Shown here one piece after another: positions 27,795 through 36,091 of a stretch of 64,000 nucleotides of DNA; within the stretch, counting starts at the first letter, position 1, and each line of letters begins with the position of its first letter. The notes beneath the pieces were generated by a model. The model was not told the DNA's origin and did no database searches. It worked only from the letters and a program-made list of their open reading frames with translations. The translations under genes and the position numbers were made by a program. Location: the NCBI RefSeq assembly GCF_017873675.1, contig NZ_JAGGKK010000008.1, positions 91,905 to 155,904 of the forward strand, written 5' to 3'. Origin of the DNA: Virgibacillus litoralis. GTDB lineage: Bacteria; Bacillota; Bacilli; Bacillales; Amphibacillaceae.

Positions 27795-28046
27795 ATGAGA
27801 CATCCTTATGAAAAATTCATTCGCCTTGAATTGATAACCCTTGTTTTAGTTGTGATAATTGGGCTTATTTCTATTTTTCAAGGTATTCTCATCATCATGC
27901 TGTTTAGCTTATATTTATTATCTATTAGTATTTTCTGTGAAGCGCTTATTGCTATGAACACTCATAATACTGCAGAGGGTGCGAAACAGTTTGTTAAAGG
28001 TGCTATGCTGATGCTTGTCACAACGATCCTTCTCTTCCAACTATAG
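27795..28046 (+). CDS. Small two-helix membrane protein, unknown function
   Basis: An 83-residue protein behind a GGGGGAAG ribosome site. It has two or three hydrophobic segments (residues about 13-50 and 68-83), joined by a short polar loop NTHNTAEGAKQFVKGA. I do not recognise the family. It follows gerQ by 73 bases on the same strand; the gap includes a weak AAACTTGGT-ATTA-ACCAAGTTTTT hairpin that probably terminates gerQ. Its stop overlaps the 3' end of the convergent ywdK by six bases. Real coding is likely because of the clean ribosome site and membrane pattern. Confidence 0.7.
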   Translation: MRHPYEKFIRLELITLVLVVIIGLISIFQGILIIMLFSLYLLSISIFCEALIAMNTHNTAEGAKQFVKGAMLMLVTTILLFQL

Positions 28047-28409
28047 ATACTTCATAACAGCATACCCAAGCAGCACCCAGCCAACTAGAAATGCAACGCC
28101 TCCAATTGGTGTAATCATTGCAAAAGTTTTAATGCCGGTAGTTGAATAGATATATAGCGTTCCTGAGAATAATAGAATACCAACCAGGAACATCCAGCCT
28201 GCCCAGACCATGCCGCCGCTCTGTAATTTCGCTAACAGTAATCCAGTTATCAGTAGTGCCATTGTATGAAACATTTGATAGTTTACTGCTTTGTCCCACG
28301 TTTTTAATGCCTTTTCGGACAACTTCCCCTCAAGCCCATGTGCTCCGAAAGCTCCCAGGGCAACCGCCAGGAACCCGTTTATTGCTCCCAGAATTAAGAA
28401 TAACTTCAT
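28041..28409 (-). CDS. ywdK: DUF423 family membrane protein (YwdK)
   Basis: A 122-residue protein with four predicted membrane helices. The DUF423 signature GFLAVALGAFGAHGLEGKLS and the block FHTMALLITGLLL are present. Function is unknown. The ATG start at 28409 (MKLFLILGAING) follows GAGAGGGG; an upstream extension of 19 codons comes from a repeat element and is rejected. Gene order with gerQ and ywdI matches B. subtilis ywdI-ywdK-ywdL. Confidence 0.87.
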   Translation of the reverse strand: MKLFLILGAINGFLAVALGAFGAHGLEGKLSEKALKTWDKAVNYQMFHTMALLITGLLLAKLQSGGMVWAGWMFLVGILLFSGTLYIYSTTGIKTFAMITPIGGVAFLVGWVLLGYAVMKYL

Positions 28410-28431
28410 ATTTATGCCCCTCTCTTTTTCA

Positions 28432-28518
28432 GCAGTTAAGAAAGTATAAATACTTCCTTTCTGCATAAGTGCAACTAAGGCTTATCTATATAAAGGCTGC
28501 GATAAGCTAAGTTTTCTA
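28432..28518 (-). repeat. R1 element, short form
   Basis: An 87-bp copy in the gap between ywdI and ywdK, in the same orientation as the copy at 3856. It carries TTAGTTGCACTTATGCA and the terminal AAGTATTTATACTT hairpin. On the minus strand it starts TTAGAAAACTTAGC. Confidence 0.75.
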
Positions 28519-28524
28519 ATGTTG

Positions 28525-28809
28525 TTAAAAGTCGAATATAGAACTTCCATTTGCATCGTCACTATCTTCAATTTCACGATGTGTTGTGCTTTCTTTTCGA
28601 CCATTATTGCTATGTCCGATCATCGCTTTCATTTCTTCCGTTGAAATCTCACTACTATTAGATTTTGGCTTTTCTTCCAATATTAGTTCACAAAGAAGCT
28701 GTACATTAGCAATATGTTTTTGCACCACAGCATTATCATTGTTTTTTTGCTGTGCTTGCGTTAATTCTTTCATCATTTTCTGAATGATTGTATCAGTTTC
28801 CACTGCCAT
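28525..28809 (-). CDS. DUF5327 family protein (YwdI-like)
   Basis: A 94-residue soluble protein. The N-terminal 45 residues are a predicted helical hairpin (TIIQKMMKELTQAQQ then VVQKHIANVQLLCELIL); the rest is polar and low complexity and ends GSSIFDF. This matches the B. subtilis YwdI family, of unknown function. ATG at 28809 follows AAGGAG. It lies upstream of ywdK, separated by an R1 repeat. Confidence 0.75.
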   Translation of the reverse strand: MAVETDTIIQKMMKELTQAQQKNNDNAVVQKHIANVQLLCELILEEKPKSNSSEISTEEMKAMIGHSNNGRKESTTHREIEDSDDANGSSIFDF

Positions 28810-28959
28810 GATGACCACTCCTTTTTTCAATCTGAACTCAATTAATTATAACACTTTCAGCAGAATTACAAAAAGCCTTGAATGCTATCTCCAAGACTTT
28901 TTGGGCTTAATCCGATATATCGTTCAAATGTTCATTATGTATGTTTAATGGAAAACACC

Positions 28960-29091
28960 TTAAGCATTCACCTGCTGTTGTTCCCTCGTATAGCGCTCAT
29001 AAACCCATTGTAAAAACTCTACTTCGTTCTTATACAATCGCCTTCCAAGCTTTTCTTCCGTATCCTCCAGTAGATGCAAAAAGCTTTTCAT
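28960..29091 (-). CDS. Small conserved-looking protein of 43 residues
   Basis: A short reading frame, MKSFLHLLEDTEEKLGRRLY then KNEVEFLQWVYERYTREQQ and a short tail. It is preceded by AGGGGGG nine bases upstream. The composition is that of a charged amphipathic helix pair, not random. It lies alone between ywdI and the oxidase genes, and nothing overlaps it. I do not recognise a named family. The flanking gaps (28810-28959 and 29092-29267) show no other genes. Confidence 0.6.
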   Translation of the reverse strand: MKSFLHLLEDTEEKLGRRLYKNEVEFLQWVYERYTREQQQVNA

Positions 29092-29267
29092 AACGCTATA
29101 TCCCCCCTATTGTGGTGCAACCGTATTTTTCCCCTTTTTTAATTGTACCGTTAATTATAAAGGTAATCAACAGAAAATTTGCTAAATTGTTTAATTTACT
29201 GATAAAATATCCCTATATTTTACCGTTTCAGGAATAATGATGGTAATTATTACCTATTATTCAAATT

Positions 29268-29840
29268 CTACACTAGGTAAGGGAGATAAACAAGAATAAC
29301 AATAAACACCCAAATAACATCAACGAAGTGCCAATAGTACGCAAATATTGATTGTTTTTCTGTATAAAGTCCATATGGTATTTTCCTAGTGTATTGAATA
29401 AGCAGCAGTATCATCCAACATATGCCAAACATAACATGTGCTGCATGTAGTCCAACAAGTACATAAAACGATGAAAGGAAATTATTCACTCCAATGCTGT
29501 AACCTTCCTCTGCATATTTATAAAACTCATGAATTTCAAGACTTAAGAATAGTAGTCCGAGTAATAGTGTTACGCCAATGCCAACTACAATTTTAGCAGT
29601 TTGATGATGTTTTAAACCCTTTTCTGCTATTATCAATGTACCACTGCTGGATAATAGAAAAATCGATGACAGAATAACACTGTTTGCCTCGAATACTTCA
29701 CTCGGCTCAGGCCCCCCAGAAGATGGCGTGAAGATCAAATATGTCGCAAATAATGTAGCGAACATAATGCTCTCGACAAATAAGTAAATGTAAAATCCGA
29801 ACTGTCTATCCTTAAATAAAACCGCTTGCTGTTCATTCAT
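29268..29840 (-). CDS. Heme-copper oxidase subunit III
   Basis: A 190-residue membrane protein with five predicted helices, of the short bacterial COX3 type. Typical blocks are FYIYLFVESIMFATLFATYL, GLHAAHVMFGICW and the C-terminal YWHFVDVIWVFIV. The start is ATG 29840 (MNEQQAVLFKDRQ) behind GGGAGG; it overlaps subunit I by eight bases. It closes the three-gene oxidase operon. No subunit IV gene is found. Confidence 0.9.
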   Translation of the reverse strand: MNEQQAVLFKDRQFGFYIYLFVESIMFATLFATYLIFTPSSGGPEPSEVFEANSVILSSIFLLSSSGTLIIAEKGLKHHQTAKIVVGIGVTLLLGLLFLSLEIHEFYKYAEEGYSIGVNNFLSSFYVLVGLHAAHVMFGICWMILLLIQYTRKIPYGLYTEKQSIFAYYWHFVDVIWVFIVILVYLPYLV

Positions 29841-31752
29841 GTGAATGTTCCTCCCTATAGTACGCTTTCCGTTCATCATTCAAAAAACGAACAATTAGTA
29901 AAAGGAAAGTGAAGGTACCTCCAATGACTGATATCCAATACCATGTATAAATCATGCCAATACTTATAACAAATAACGAAAATGCAAACAGTACTGGCAA
30001 AATAGTATTTACCGAAATAGGTGCTGGGCGTACATTAGCAGTTGTTCGTATTCTTCGTTTGTTAACTTTTGCATACCAATATGGATCAATTTCTCTCACA
30101 ACCGGCATCGGTTCAAATGGATGTTCCGGTGAAGGAGACCTCACAGTCCATTCCAGCGTACGTCCGTTCCATGGATCATTACCAGTGTTTAAACCATATT
30201 TATGAGTTTTATAGATATTCCAACCGAGAAATAGCATACTGCTCCCCATTAAAAACGCGCCAATTGTACTTGTCAGATTTAAAAGGAATATTCCGTCACT
30301 CCATTGGTATGTGAAAACGCGGCGTGGCATCCCTTCCAGACCAGTAATATGCATCGGTAAAAAGGTTAAATGAAATCCAATCACAAATAGCCAGAAATGC
30401 CATTTACCCAGTTTGTCATCGAGTACTTTGCCAGTAATTTTTGGATACCAATAGTACAGACCAGCAAAAATACCTAAAATAGTACCTCCAATTATCGTAT
30501 AGTGAAAGTGTGCCACAACAAAATGACTGTCATGGTACTGAAAATTCGCTGCTGCAACTGAGAGCATAACCCCTGTTACGCCACCCATAACGAAAGTAGG
30601 GATAAAACCAAGCGCAAAAAGCATTGGCGTGGTTACCCTGACAACACCACCTCGAATCGTAAAAAGCCAATTAAATATTTTAATTCCAGTTGGAACAGCA
30701 ATAAGCATCGTCGTAATAGCAAAAAATGTATTAGCCATTGGTCCTAATCCTACGGTAAACATGTGATGTGCCCAAACCATAAAGCCAAGAAACCCTATTA
30801 AGGCAATCGACACGACCATCGCCGGATAGCCAAATATCCGTTTTTTCGAAAAAGTTGAAATGACGTCCGAGAAAATACCAAACGCAGGCAGGACAAGAAT
30901 ATACACCTCAGGATGACCAAAAATCCAAAATAGATGCTGCCAATAGACAGGTGAACCTTCATTACCAGAGAAGAATGCTGTACCAAACATCCGATCAAAC
31001 ATTAATAAGTATAGAGCAATCGACAGGACACCAAAGGCGATTAGCATTAAAAATGACGTGATTAAACTTGACCATGGAAAAAGGGGCATACGAGTAAGCT
31101 TCATACCAGGAGCACGGTTTCGTATAATGGTAACGATCATATTAATCGCAAAAAAAATCGTTCCAAGGCCCGATACCTGAAGACCAAACACATAGTAATC
31201 ATTACCAACATCTGGTGTGAAAACTTCTGTAGAAAGAGGTGCATAACCAGTCCACCCAGCATTCGGGGCAGTATTAAAGAAAAATGACATATTAAATAAG
31301 ATAGCACCAGCTAAAAACAGCCAGAAGCTAACCGCGTTCAAAAATGGAAATGCCAGGTCTCTGGCACCTATTTGTAACGGTACAGCGACATTCATAAGCC
31401 CGATTAATAATGGCATTGCCACAAAGAAAATCATCATTGTGCCGTGTGTTGTAAAGAGTTCATTATATTTATCGCCTTGAAATACCCAGAAATCATTATT
31501 TGGAACTGCTAACTGGGTACGAATTAACAATGAATCTATTCCAGCTCGAAGAAAAAATAGAATACCAAACAATATATAGAGCGTTCCTATTTTCCGATGA
31601 TTTGTAGTACGCATGAATTGCCATATAATTGGCCATTTCTTTTTTTTAAAAACATATATCGTTAAAAATGCTCCCATGATAATCGTCAGAATCCATGCCG
31701 ATATGACGTCTGATGGCAAAGAAAATAGTTGATTCAAAAATGGTATGGACAT
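29833..31752 (-). CDS. Heme-copper oxidase subunit I (A1-type)
   Basis: The catalytic proton-pumping subunit, 639 residues. Ligands are all visible: TTHGTMMIFF (low-spin heme), GHPEVYILVLP (CuB His with cross-linked Tyr and the A1-type Glu), VWAHHMFTVG (two CuB His) and VAHFHYTIIGG (heme His pair). The Glu in GHPEV marks the A1 subgroup. A C-terminal extension after about residue 560 adds two further helices (TILPVLFAFSLFVISIGMIY, ISVIGGTFTFLLLIVRFL), as in Bacillus aa3 oxidases. It lies between subunits II and III in one operon. Confidence 0.95.
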   Translation of the reverse strand: MSIPFLNQLFSLPSDVISAWILTIIMGAFLTIYVFKKKKWPIIWQFMRTTNHRKIGTLYILFGILFFLRAGIDSLLIRTQLAVPNNDFWVFQGDKYNELFTTHGTMMIFFVAMPLLIGLMNVAVPLQIGARDLAFPFLNAVSFWLFLAGAILFNMSFFFNTAPNAGWTGYAPLSTEVFTPDVGNDYYVFGLQVSGLGTIFFAINMIVTIIRNRAPGMKLTRMPLFPWSSLITSFLMLIAFGVLSIALYLLMFDRMFGTAFFSGNEGSPVYWQHLFWIFGHPEVYILVLPAFGIFSDVISTFSKKRIFGYPAMVVSIALIGFLGFMVWAHHMFTVGLGPMANTFFAITTMLIAVPTGIKIFNWLFTIRGGVVRVTTPMLFALGFIPTFVMGGVTGVMLSVAAANFQYHDSHFVVAHFHYTIIGGTILGIFAGLYYWYPKITGKVLDDKLGKWHFWLFVIGFHLTFLPMHITGLEGMPRRVFTYQWSDGIFLLNLTSTIGAFLMGSSMLFLGWNIYKTHKYGLNTGNDPWNGRTLEWTVRSPSPEHPFEPMPVVREIDPYWYAKVNKRRIRTTANVRPAPISVNTILPVLFAFSLFVISIGMIYTWYWISVIGGTFTFLLLIVRFLNDERKAYYREEHSHE

Positions 31753-31792
31753 TTGTTACACCTCTATTCCGAATTCCATGCTGTCTTTTCGT

Positions 31793-32485
31793 TTATTTTT
31801 TCAGCCATTGATTATAAGATTCTTCAGAAACCACCTTTGTGGTAAAACGCATTTTAGCGTGTTGTGTCCCACAAAACTCAGCACACTTCCCTGCATATGT
31901 TCCGATTTCTGCATCTTTGATTTCATAAATGAGCTCTTTATTCGGCAGAACATCGGTCTTCCCTGCCAACTCTGGAACCCAGAAAGAATGTATAACATCT
32001 TTTGATTTTAAATGGAAAACAATCGTCTCTCCTTCTGGAATAACTAATTGATTAATTGTTTCCTTTCCATTTTCATACGTGAAAGTCCAAGCAAACTGTT
32101 GTGCGGTAACTTCAACATGTGTAGCTTTTTCCTGTGTTTCTACAGATTTATCAGGTGATTGTTCATATGTAATGGCAACTGTAGGAACAGCAAGTACCAC
32201 AAGTAACAAAACTGGCAACACGGTCCAAGTTATTTCTAGCTTTTTATTTCCTTTTACATCATCTGGAATAGTCCCCCTATTTTTATCTGTTTCACGATAT
32301 TTCCAGACAAACCTTGCAAACAATAAAACGACAACAGTCATAACAATCATCATTAGTGCAAAACTGAACACGATTAAGAACGCCTGATCATTTCCTGTCT
32401 CACTATTTGGGTTGAGTACAGTAATCTCACAGCCTGTTAATAATAGAAATATAGGTATTAATACTAATTTTTTCATCGGGATCAT
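31793..32485 (-). CDS. Oxidase subunit II with CuA site, no cytochrome c domain
   Basis: A 230-residue lipoprotein: signal IFLLLTGC with lipid-anchor Cys19, then two membrane helices, then an extracellular cupredoxin domain. The CuA ligands are intact: H166, C201, E203, C205, H209 and M212 (CAEFCGTQHAKM). That argues for a cytochrome c oxidase rather than a quinol oxidase. Bacillus CtaC has a fused cytochrome c domain (about 350 residues in total), which is missing here, so a separate small cytochrome c must donate electrons. First gene of the operon. Confidence 0.92.
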   Translation of the reverse strand: MIPMKKLVLIPIFLLLTGCEITVLNPNSETGNDQAFLIVFSFALMMIVMTVVVLLFARFVWKYRETDKNRGTIPDDVKGNKKLEITWTVLPVLLLVVLAVPTVAITYEQSPDKSVETQEKATHVEVTAQQFAWTFTYENGKETINQLVIPEGETIVFHLKSKDVIHSFWVPELAGKTDVLPNKELIYEIKDAEIGTYAGKCAEFCGTQHAKMRFTTKVVSEESYNQWLKK

Positions 32486-32697
32486 CAGCCTTCTGACAAG
32501 TTGTCATTTTAATGGACTATTATCCTTTCTTTTGTGGTATTAAACATTTACTTAGGGAAACCACTTTTATCCACCAAAAACATTGAAAACTTGGTTGTTC
32601 GCCAACCTTTTATTTTCGGACACAGCAGCCCTTATTTCACCTTTCATAATTCAACAATAAAGCAGTAAATCTAAACTATTTGTAAATGTACTAAGCC

Positions 32698-32745
32698 TGT
32701 TGATTTCCACTGCAGGCGGACGCTTTCCGTTCCAATCAACGATCG
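32698..32745. repeat. Fragment of a GCGGACGCTTTCCG-type Bacillaceae repeat
   Basis: CTGTTGATTTCCACTGCAGG followed by CGGACGCTTTCCGTTCC matches, from memory, a repeat that is very frequent between genes of Bacillaceae. It lies in the 460-base gap before the oxidase operon, which otherwise shows no gene. Confidence 0.45.
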
Positions 32746-32944
32746 TAGTACTTTGATAAAACATTAGTTCGTAAAATGGCTCGGATAAATGATACTCACA
32801 AATATTTATGCATCTATCAAAAAAAGAGCAAATTCCTATTTGGAAAATGCCCTTTTGACAAAAAAAGCAGTTCAATTAAGAGTACGAATTTTACCCTCGT
32901 ACTCCGAAACTGAACCACTTAACCTTCAGAAACCTGCTTTCATT

Positions 32945-33244
32945 CTATTCTTCATCCAGCTTTTCTTCTAATACTGAGATGCGTGCACGTAATTCGTTGA
33001 TCTCTTCTTTAGTAGCTATACCAAGTTCCTTTGCCATATCTTGCGTTTGTTCAAATTGCTTCGTGCTCCATTCGTCTGTTTTCATTTCACCCTTTTCAAC
33101 GAAGTTACGCATGACAGTCCTTGCTTGCTCCTGTGACAACTCATTTTTGTCAACGAGCTCCTGGAGTTTTCTATCAAGCTTTTCCTTCCCACTTACTGCT
33201 GCTCCAAGGCCTAACAAAAATCCTTTTCTTAAAATATCACTCAT
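32945..33244 (-). CDS. Phasin-like / polyhydroxyalkanoate-regulator-like small protein
   Basis: A 99-residue soluble protein. The N-terminus SDILRKGFLLGLGAAVSGKEKLD is followed by two long amphipathic helices, and the last 25 residues (KEEINELRARISVLEEKLDEE) have heptad character typical of a coiled coil. It resembles the COG3937-type proteins often annotated as polyhydroxyalkanoate synthesis regulator. ATG at 33244 follows GGGGGTG. No PHA genes are in the window, so the function stays open. Confidence 0.65.
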   Translation of the reverse strand: MSDILRKGFLLGLGAAVSGKEKLDRKLQELVDKNELSQEQARTVMRNFVEKGEMKTDEWSTKQFEQTQDMAKELGIATKEEINELRARISVLEEKLDEE

Positions 33245-33293
33245 TCTATACACCCCCTACTGGCTTCTAATTATAAATTAATAGTGTTTTTTT

Positions 33294-33350
33294 AGCAGGT
33301 AAGAAAGTATAACACCTTTTCTTACTGCATAAGTGCAAACTAAAAAGCGT
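33294..33350 (-). repeat. Partial R1 element
   Basis: GCAGGTAAGAAAGTA, TTACTGCATAAGTGCAAACTAA match the 3' hairpin and middle of R1. The left end is missing. It lies in the 620-base gap before the protease gene. Confidence 0.6.
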
Positions 33351-33780
33351 TACTAAAGATACTCCTGCAAAGGTGCCACCAATTATTTGCTGATTACTGA
33401 GCATATAATTATACAAGCACCTACCACAATCATCGCAAAAATAATTTTCTCTAGCAATAAATAGAAATGGTATATCAGCTTTATATGCTGCTCTTTATGC
33501 CATTGTTAATAGCTTTCCCTATTTTTCAGTCAGTCTAACATAGCCCCGGTAATGAAAGAATCGTCTTTGTTAGCTAAGTTTGGCAAAAATCCATCGTTTC
33601 AATAATTGTATCATAATTATTCATAATTAATCTTTAAATGTGTATCCTGATTTAACCCTCACCCAAAACATGTACAGTTCTGTCGATAAATTGATTTTTC
33701 TGCGCAACAAATGAGTCTTTATGCCTATACAGGTGAGAAAATAGTCGGTAAAATAGGCACAATTAACTATTCCTAATATT

Positions 33781-33809
33781 TTGAAAATTAGTAAAAGCTT
33801 GTTTATAAT
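33781..33809 (+). promoter_or_regulatory. SigA promoter of the metalloprotease gene
   Basis: TTGAAA (33781-33786), a 17-base spacer and TATAAT (33804-33809) lie about 55 bases before the start codon. A near-ideal vegetative promoter. Confidence 0.8.
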
Positions 33810-33864
33810 AGAAGTATGTAGTGAATTTCTACTATATAATACTATGAATCCAGGGAGGTTTTTT

Positions 33865-35979
33865 ATGAAGAAGTTAGTAGCATTTATTTCAGCAAGCGCA
33901 TTGATTTTATCGTTGGCAGCTCCAGCAGCAGCTAACGATGCATCAGGTCAGGCAGATGAAGTAACCAATTGGGACAAAGAACGTTATGGTGATACAGTAG
34001 ATATTACGTCTCACCTGAACAAGTTGTCTGAGGATGAGGATTTCCAAAAAGAATCGGCACAGATCATCAGGGAATCTGCTAAAGAATTAAATGATGGTGA
34101 AGAAGATGACGGCTCAGCTCAAAATACTGATGGAAATTTCACCTATGATGGTGGAACCAAACTATTCTTAGATCGTGATCTTGCGTTTAAGAATTTTACT
34201 TTACGCAGTGTTGGTAATAATGTAGAGATTTGGGTTGCTAATGACCTTAGTTTTCCTGAAGGTGACCCTCGAGATCCACAAGTTGTCACACAAGAACAAG
34301 TAGACAAGTTACGTGACGAATTTGATTCGAATATATATTCGACCGTAACAGGTTTCTTTGGAACACCAGATTCGCTAGATGGAAGTAATTCACCATTACC
34401 TGGGATGGTTGGTCTGCCAGAGGGCTATTATCAATCAGAGGATGGCACCGATAAAGTAATCATGCTGGTGGATAATATTAAAGATGACAACTACACGGAT
34501 CCTACCTATCCATTCTTTGTTGCAGGATTCTTCTGGCAAACATTAGAGATGTATATGGATCGTAACATAATTACAATCGATGCGAATAATTGGGAAGAAC
34601 GATTAGAAGGTACATTCTTCTCCACCACCATTCATGAAATGCAACACTTGATCCATGCTGACAATGACCCTACTGAAACATCATGGCTGAACGAAGGATT
34701 CTCAACATTTTCCGAATACCTAGGCGGTTATGGCCATGATGCTGGATCAATCAATTTCCTGCTAGACCACCCAGAGAATTCATTAACAAGTTGGGATGAC
34801 CATGTAAATGCTGAAACAGGTCCGGAAACAATTGCCGACTATGGATTAGTTTACTTATTTACCCTTTACAACTATGAACAATTTGGACAGGACTTCATTT
34901 TAGATGTTGCCAAAAGTCCATTGACTTCAATTGAAAGCTACAACCAGGCGTATCAGGACAACGGAATAGACGAAACATTCCAGAGTGTTTACGAGAAATT
35001 CGTGACAGCTGTTTTGATGGACGAACCTGATAATGTGAAAGGTAAAAAAGGTATTTATGGCTTCGACCTAATTGACTTACGTGAGCTTCCTGTTGATGAC
35101 GAAGGAACTGAACGTGGCACAACGGTCAATTTTGAAAAAGCAAAACAATATGAGAAAGATGGTGTACCAGCATGGGGCGCTGACTATAAGGTATTAGATT
35201 TTGACAGTAAAATTAAGGATATCACTTTTAATGGCATTGACTTCTTACCAATGAAGTGGGAGACTGTTGCAGATCCTCTTGGTTCAGAGAACGATGTGTT
35301 CTGGGGTAATGAAGGACATGAAGCTGATCATAATTTAATTTTTGAGGCTGATTTGTCCAATGTATCTGAGGCAACACTTAATTTTGATCACTTTATGGAC
35401 ATTGAAGAACAGTGGGATTTCGGTGCTGTCCAGGTCTCCACTGACAATGGCCAGACATGGACTAGTCTTGCTAATGAAAACACCCGTTCCGACATAGTTG
35501 CTGAGGGCTATCCAAAAATTAAGGAAAACCTGCCTGGATTTACTGGACATTCTGAAGACTGGGAGCAAGAAAGCTTTGACCTTTCCGAATATGCTGGTCA
35601 GCAGGTTCACATCTCCTTCCGCTATTTAACAGATTGGGGATACAATGACACCGGATGGTTTGTTGACAATATCGCAATCCCGGAAATCGGTTTAAGTTTT
35701 GATGGCTCTAATACGGATGATTTCCTGTCGAAAGCAGAGCTAGCAGAAGACTACGTTAACTACTCCGTTACATTTGTCAATAAAGACAAGCATGGAAAAT
35801 ACAAAGTAAAACATGTAGATCCATTTAATGTTATGGAAGAAGATGCATTACAATTAAGACAATTATTCAAAAAGGGAACCAACTACATGACAACCTGGTA
35901 TTCAGCACCTTCCGATCAAACAGACCCAGTTCCATTTGAATATGAGATTAAGTTAAAATCAAATAACGGGAAAAAATAA
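33865..35979 (+). CDS. Secreted zinc metalloprotease with immune-inhibitor-A-like C-terminus
   Basis: A 704-residue secreted protein. The signal peptide MKKLVAFISASALILSLA ends at an AAA site near residue 23, followed by an acidic propeptide-like stretch to about residue 90. The zinc motif HEMQH is at 257-261, followed by WLNEGFSTFSEYLGG (E277, E284), the HExxH...NEG pattern of gluzincins such as hyicolysin-type M30 rather than the HExxHxxGxxH of metzincins. The C-terminal half (about 445-620) has a jelly-roll domain like InhA proteases (FGAVQVSTDNGQTWTSLANE, NDTGWFVDNIAIPE). Start is ATG 33865 behind GGGAGG; the longer frame begins inside the promoter. Confidence 0.85.
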   Translation: MKKLVAFISASALILSLAAPAAANDASGQADEVTNWDKERYGDTVDITSHLNKLSEDEDFQKESAQIIRESAKELNDGEEDDGSAQNTDGNFTYDGGTKLFLDRDLAFKNFTLRSVGNNVEIWVANDLSFPEGDPRDPQVVTQEQVDKLRDEFDSNIYSTVTGFFGTPDSLDGSNSPLPGMVGLPEGYYQSEDGTDKVIMLVDNIKDDNYTDPTYPFFVAGFFWQTLEMYMDRNIITIDANNWEERLEGTFFSTTIHEMQHLIHADNDPTETSWLNEGFSTFSEYLGGYGHDAGSINFLLDHPENSLTSWDDHVNAETGPETIADYGLVYLFTLYNYEQFGQDFILDVAKSPLTSIESYNQAYQDNGIDETFQSVYEKFVTAVLMDEPDNVKGKKGIYGFDLIDLRELPVDDEGTERGTTVNFEKAKQYEKDGVPAWGADYKVLDFDSKIKDITFNGIDFLPMKWETVADPLGSENDVFWGNEGHEADHNLIFEADLSNVSEATLNFDHFMDIEEQWDFGAVQVSTDNGQTWTSLANENTRSDIVAEGYPKIKENLPGFTGHSEDWEQESFDLSEYAGQQVHISFRYLTDWGYNDTGWFVDNIAIPEIGLSFDGSNTDDFLSKAELAEDYVNYSVTFVNKDKHGKYKVKHVDPFNVMEEDALQLRQLFKKGTNYMTTWYSAPSDQTDPVPFEYEIKLKSNNGKK

Positions 35980-35987
35980 CTCATACG

Positions 35988-36021
35988 AAAGGCTGATCAT
36001 CCATCTGGATGATCAGCCTTT
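35988..36021 (+). terminator. Terminator of the metalloprotease gene
   Basis: AAAGGCTGATCATCC (35988-36002) pairs perfectly with GGATGATCAGCCTTT (36007-36021) around ATCT, followed by TGTCCTT. Confidence 0.9.
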
Positions 36022-36030
36022 TGTCCTTCC

Positions 36031-36059
36031 TAGTCATATCTTTTCGAATACTTTATAAT
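36031..36059 (+). promoter_or_regulatory. Candidate SigA promoter of the YjiH-family gene
   Basis: TAGTCA, 17 bases, then a perfect TATAAT (36054-36059), 33 bases before the start codon. Confidence 0.55.
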
Positions 36060-36091
36060 AGAAATATAAGATTTTCACTTAGGGGGATATC

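Noticed and set aside
28410..28466. 19-codon upstream extension of ywdK
   Set aside because: It reads into the R1 repeat; the DUF423 family start and the ribosome site are at 28409.
33781..33864. 28-codon upstream extension of the metalloprotease
   Set aside because: It begins at the -35 of a near-perfect promoter, and a signal peptide with a good ribosome site starts at 33865.
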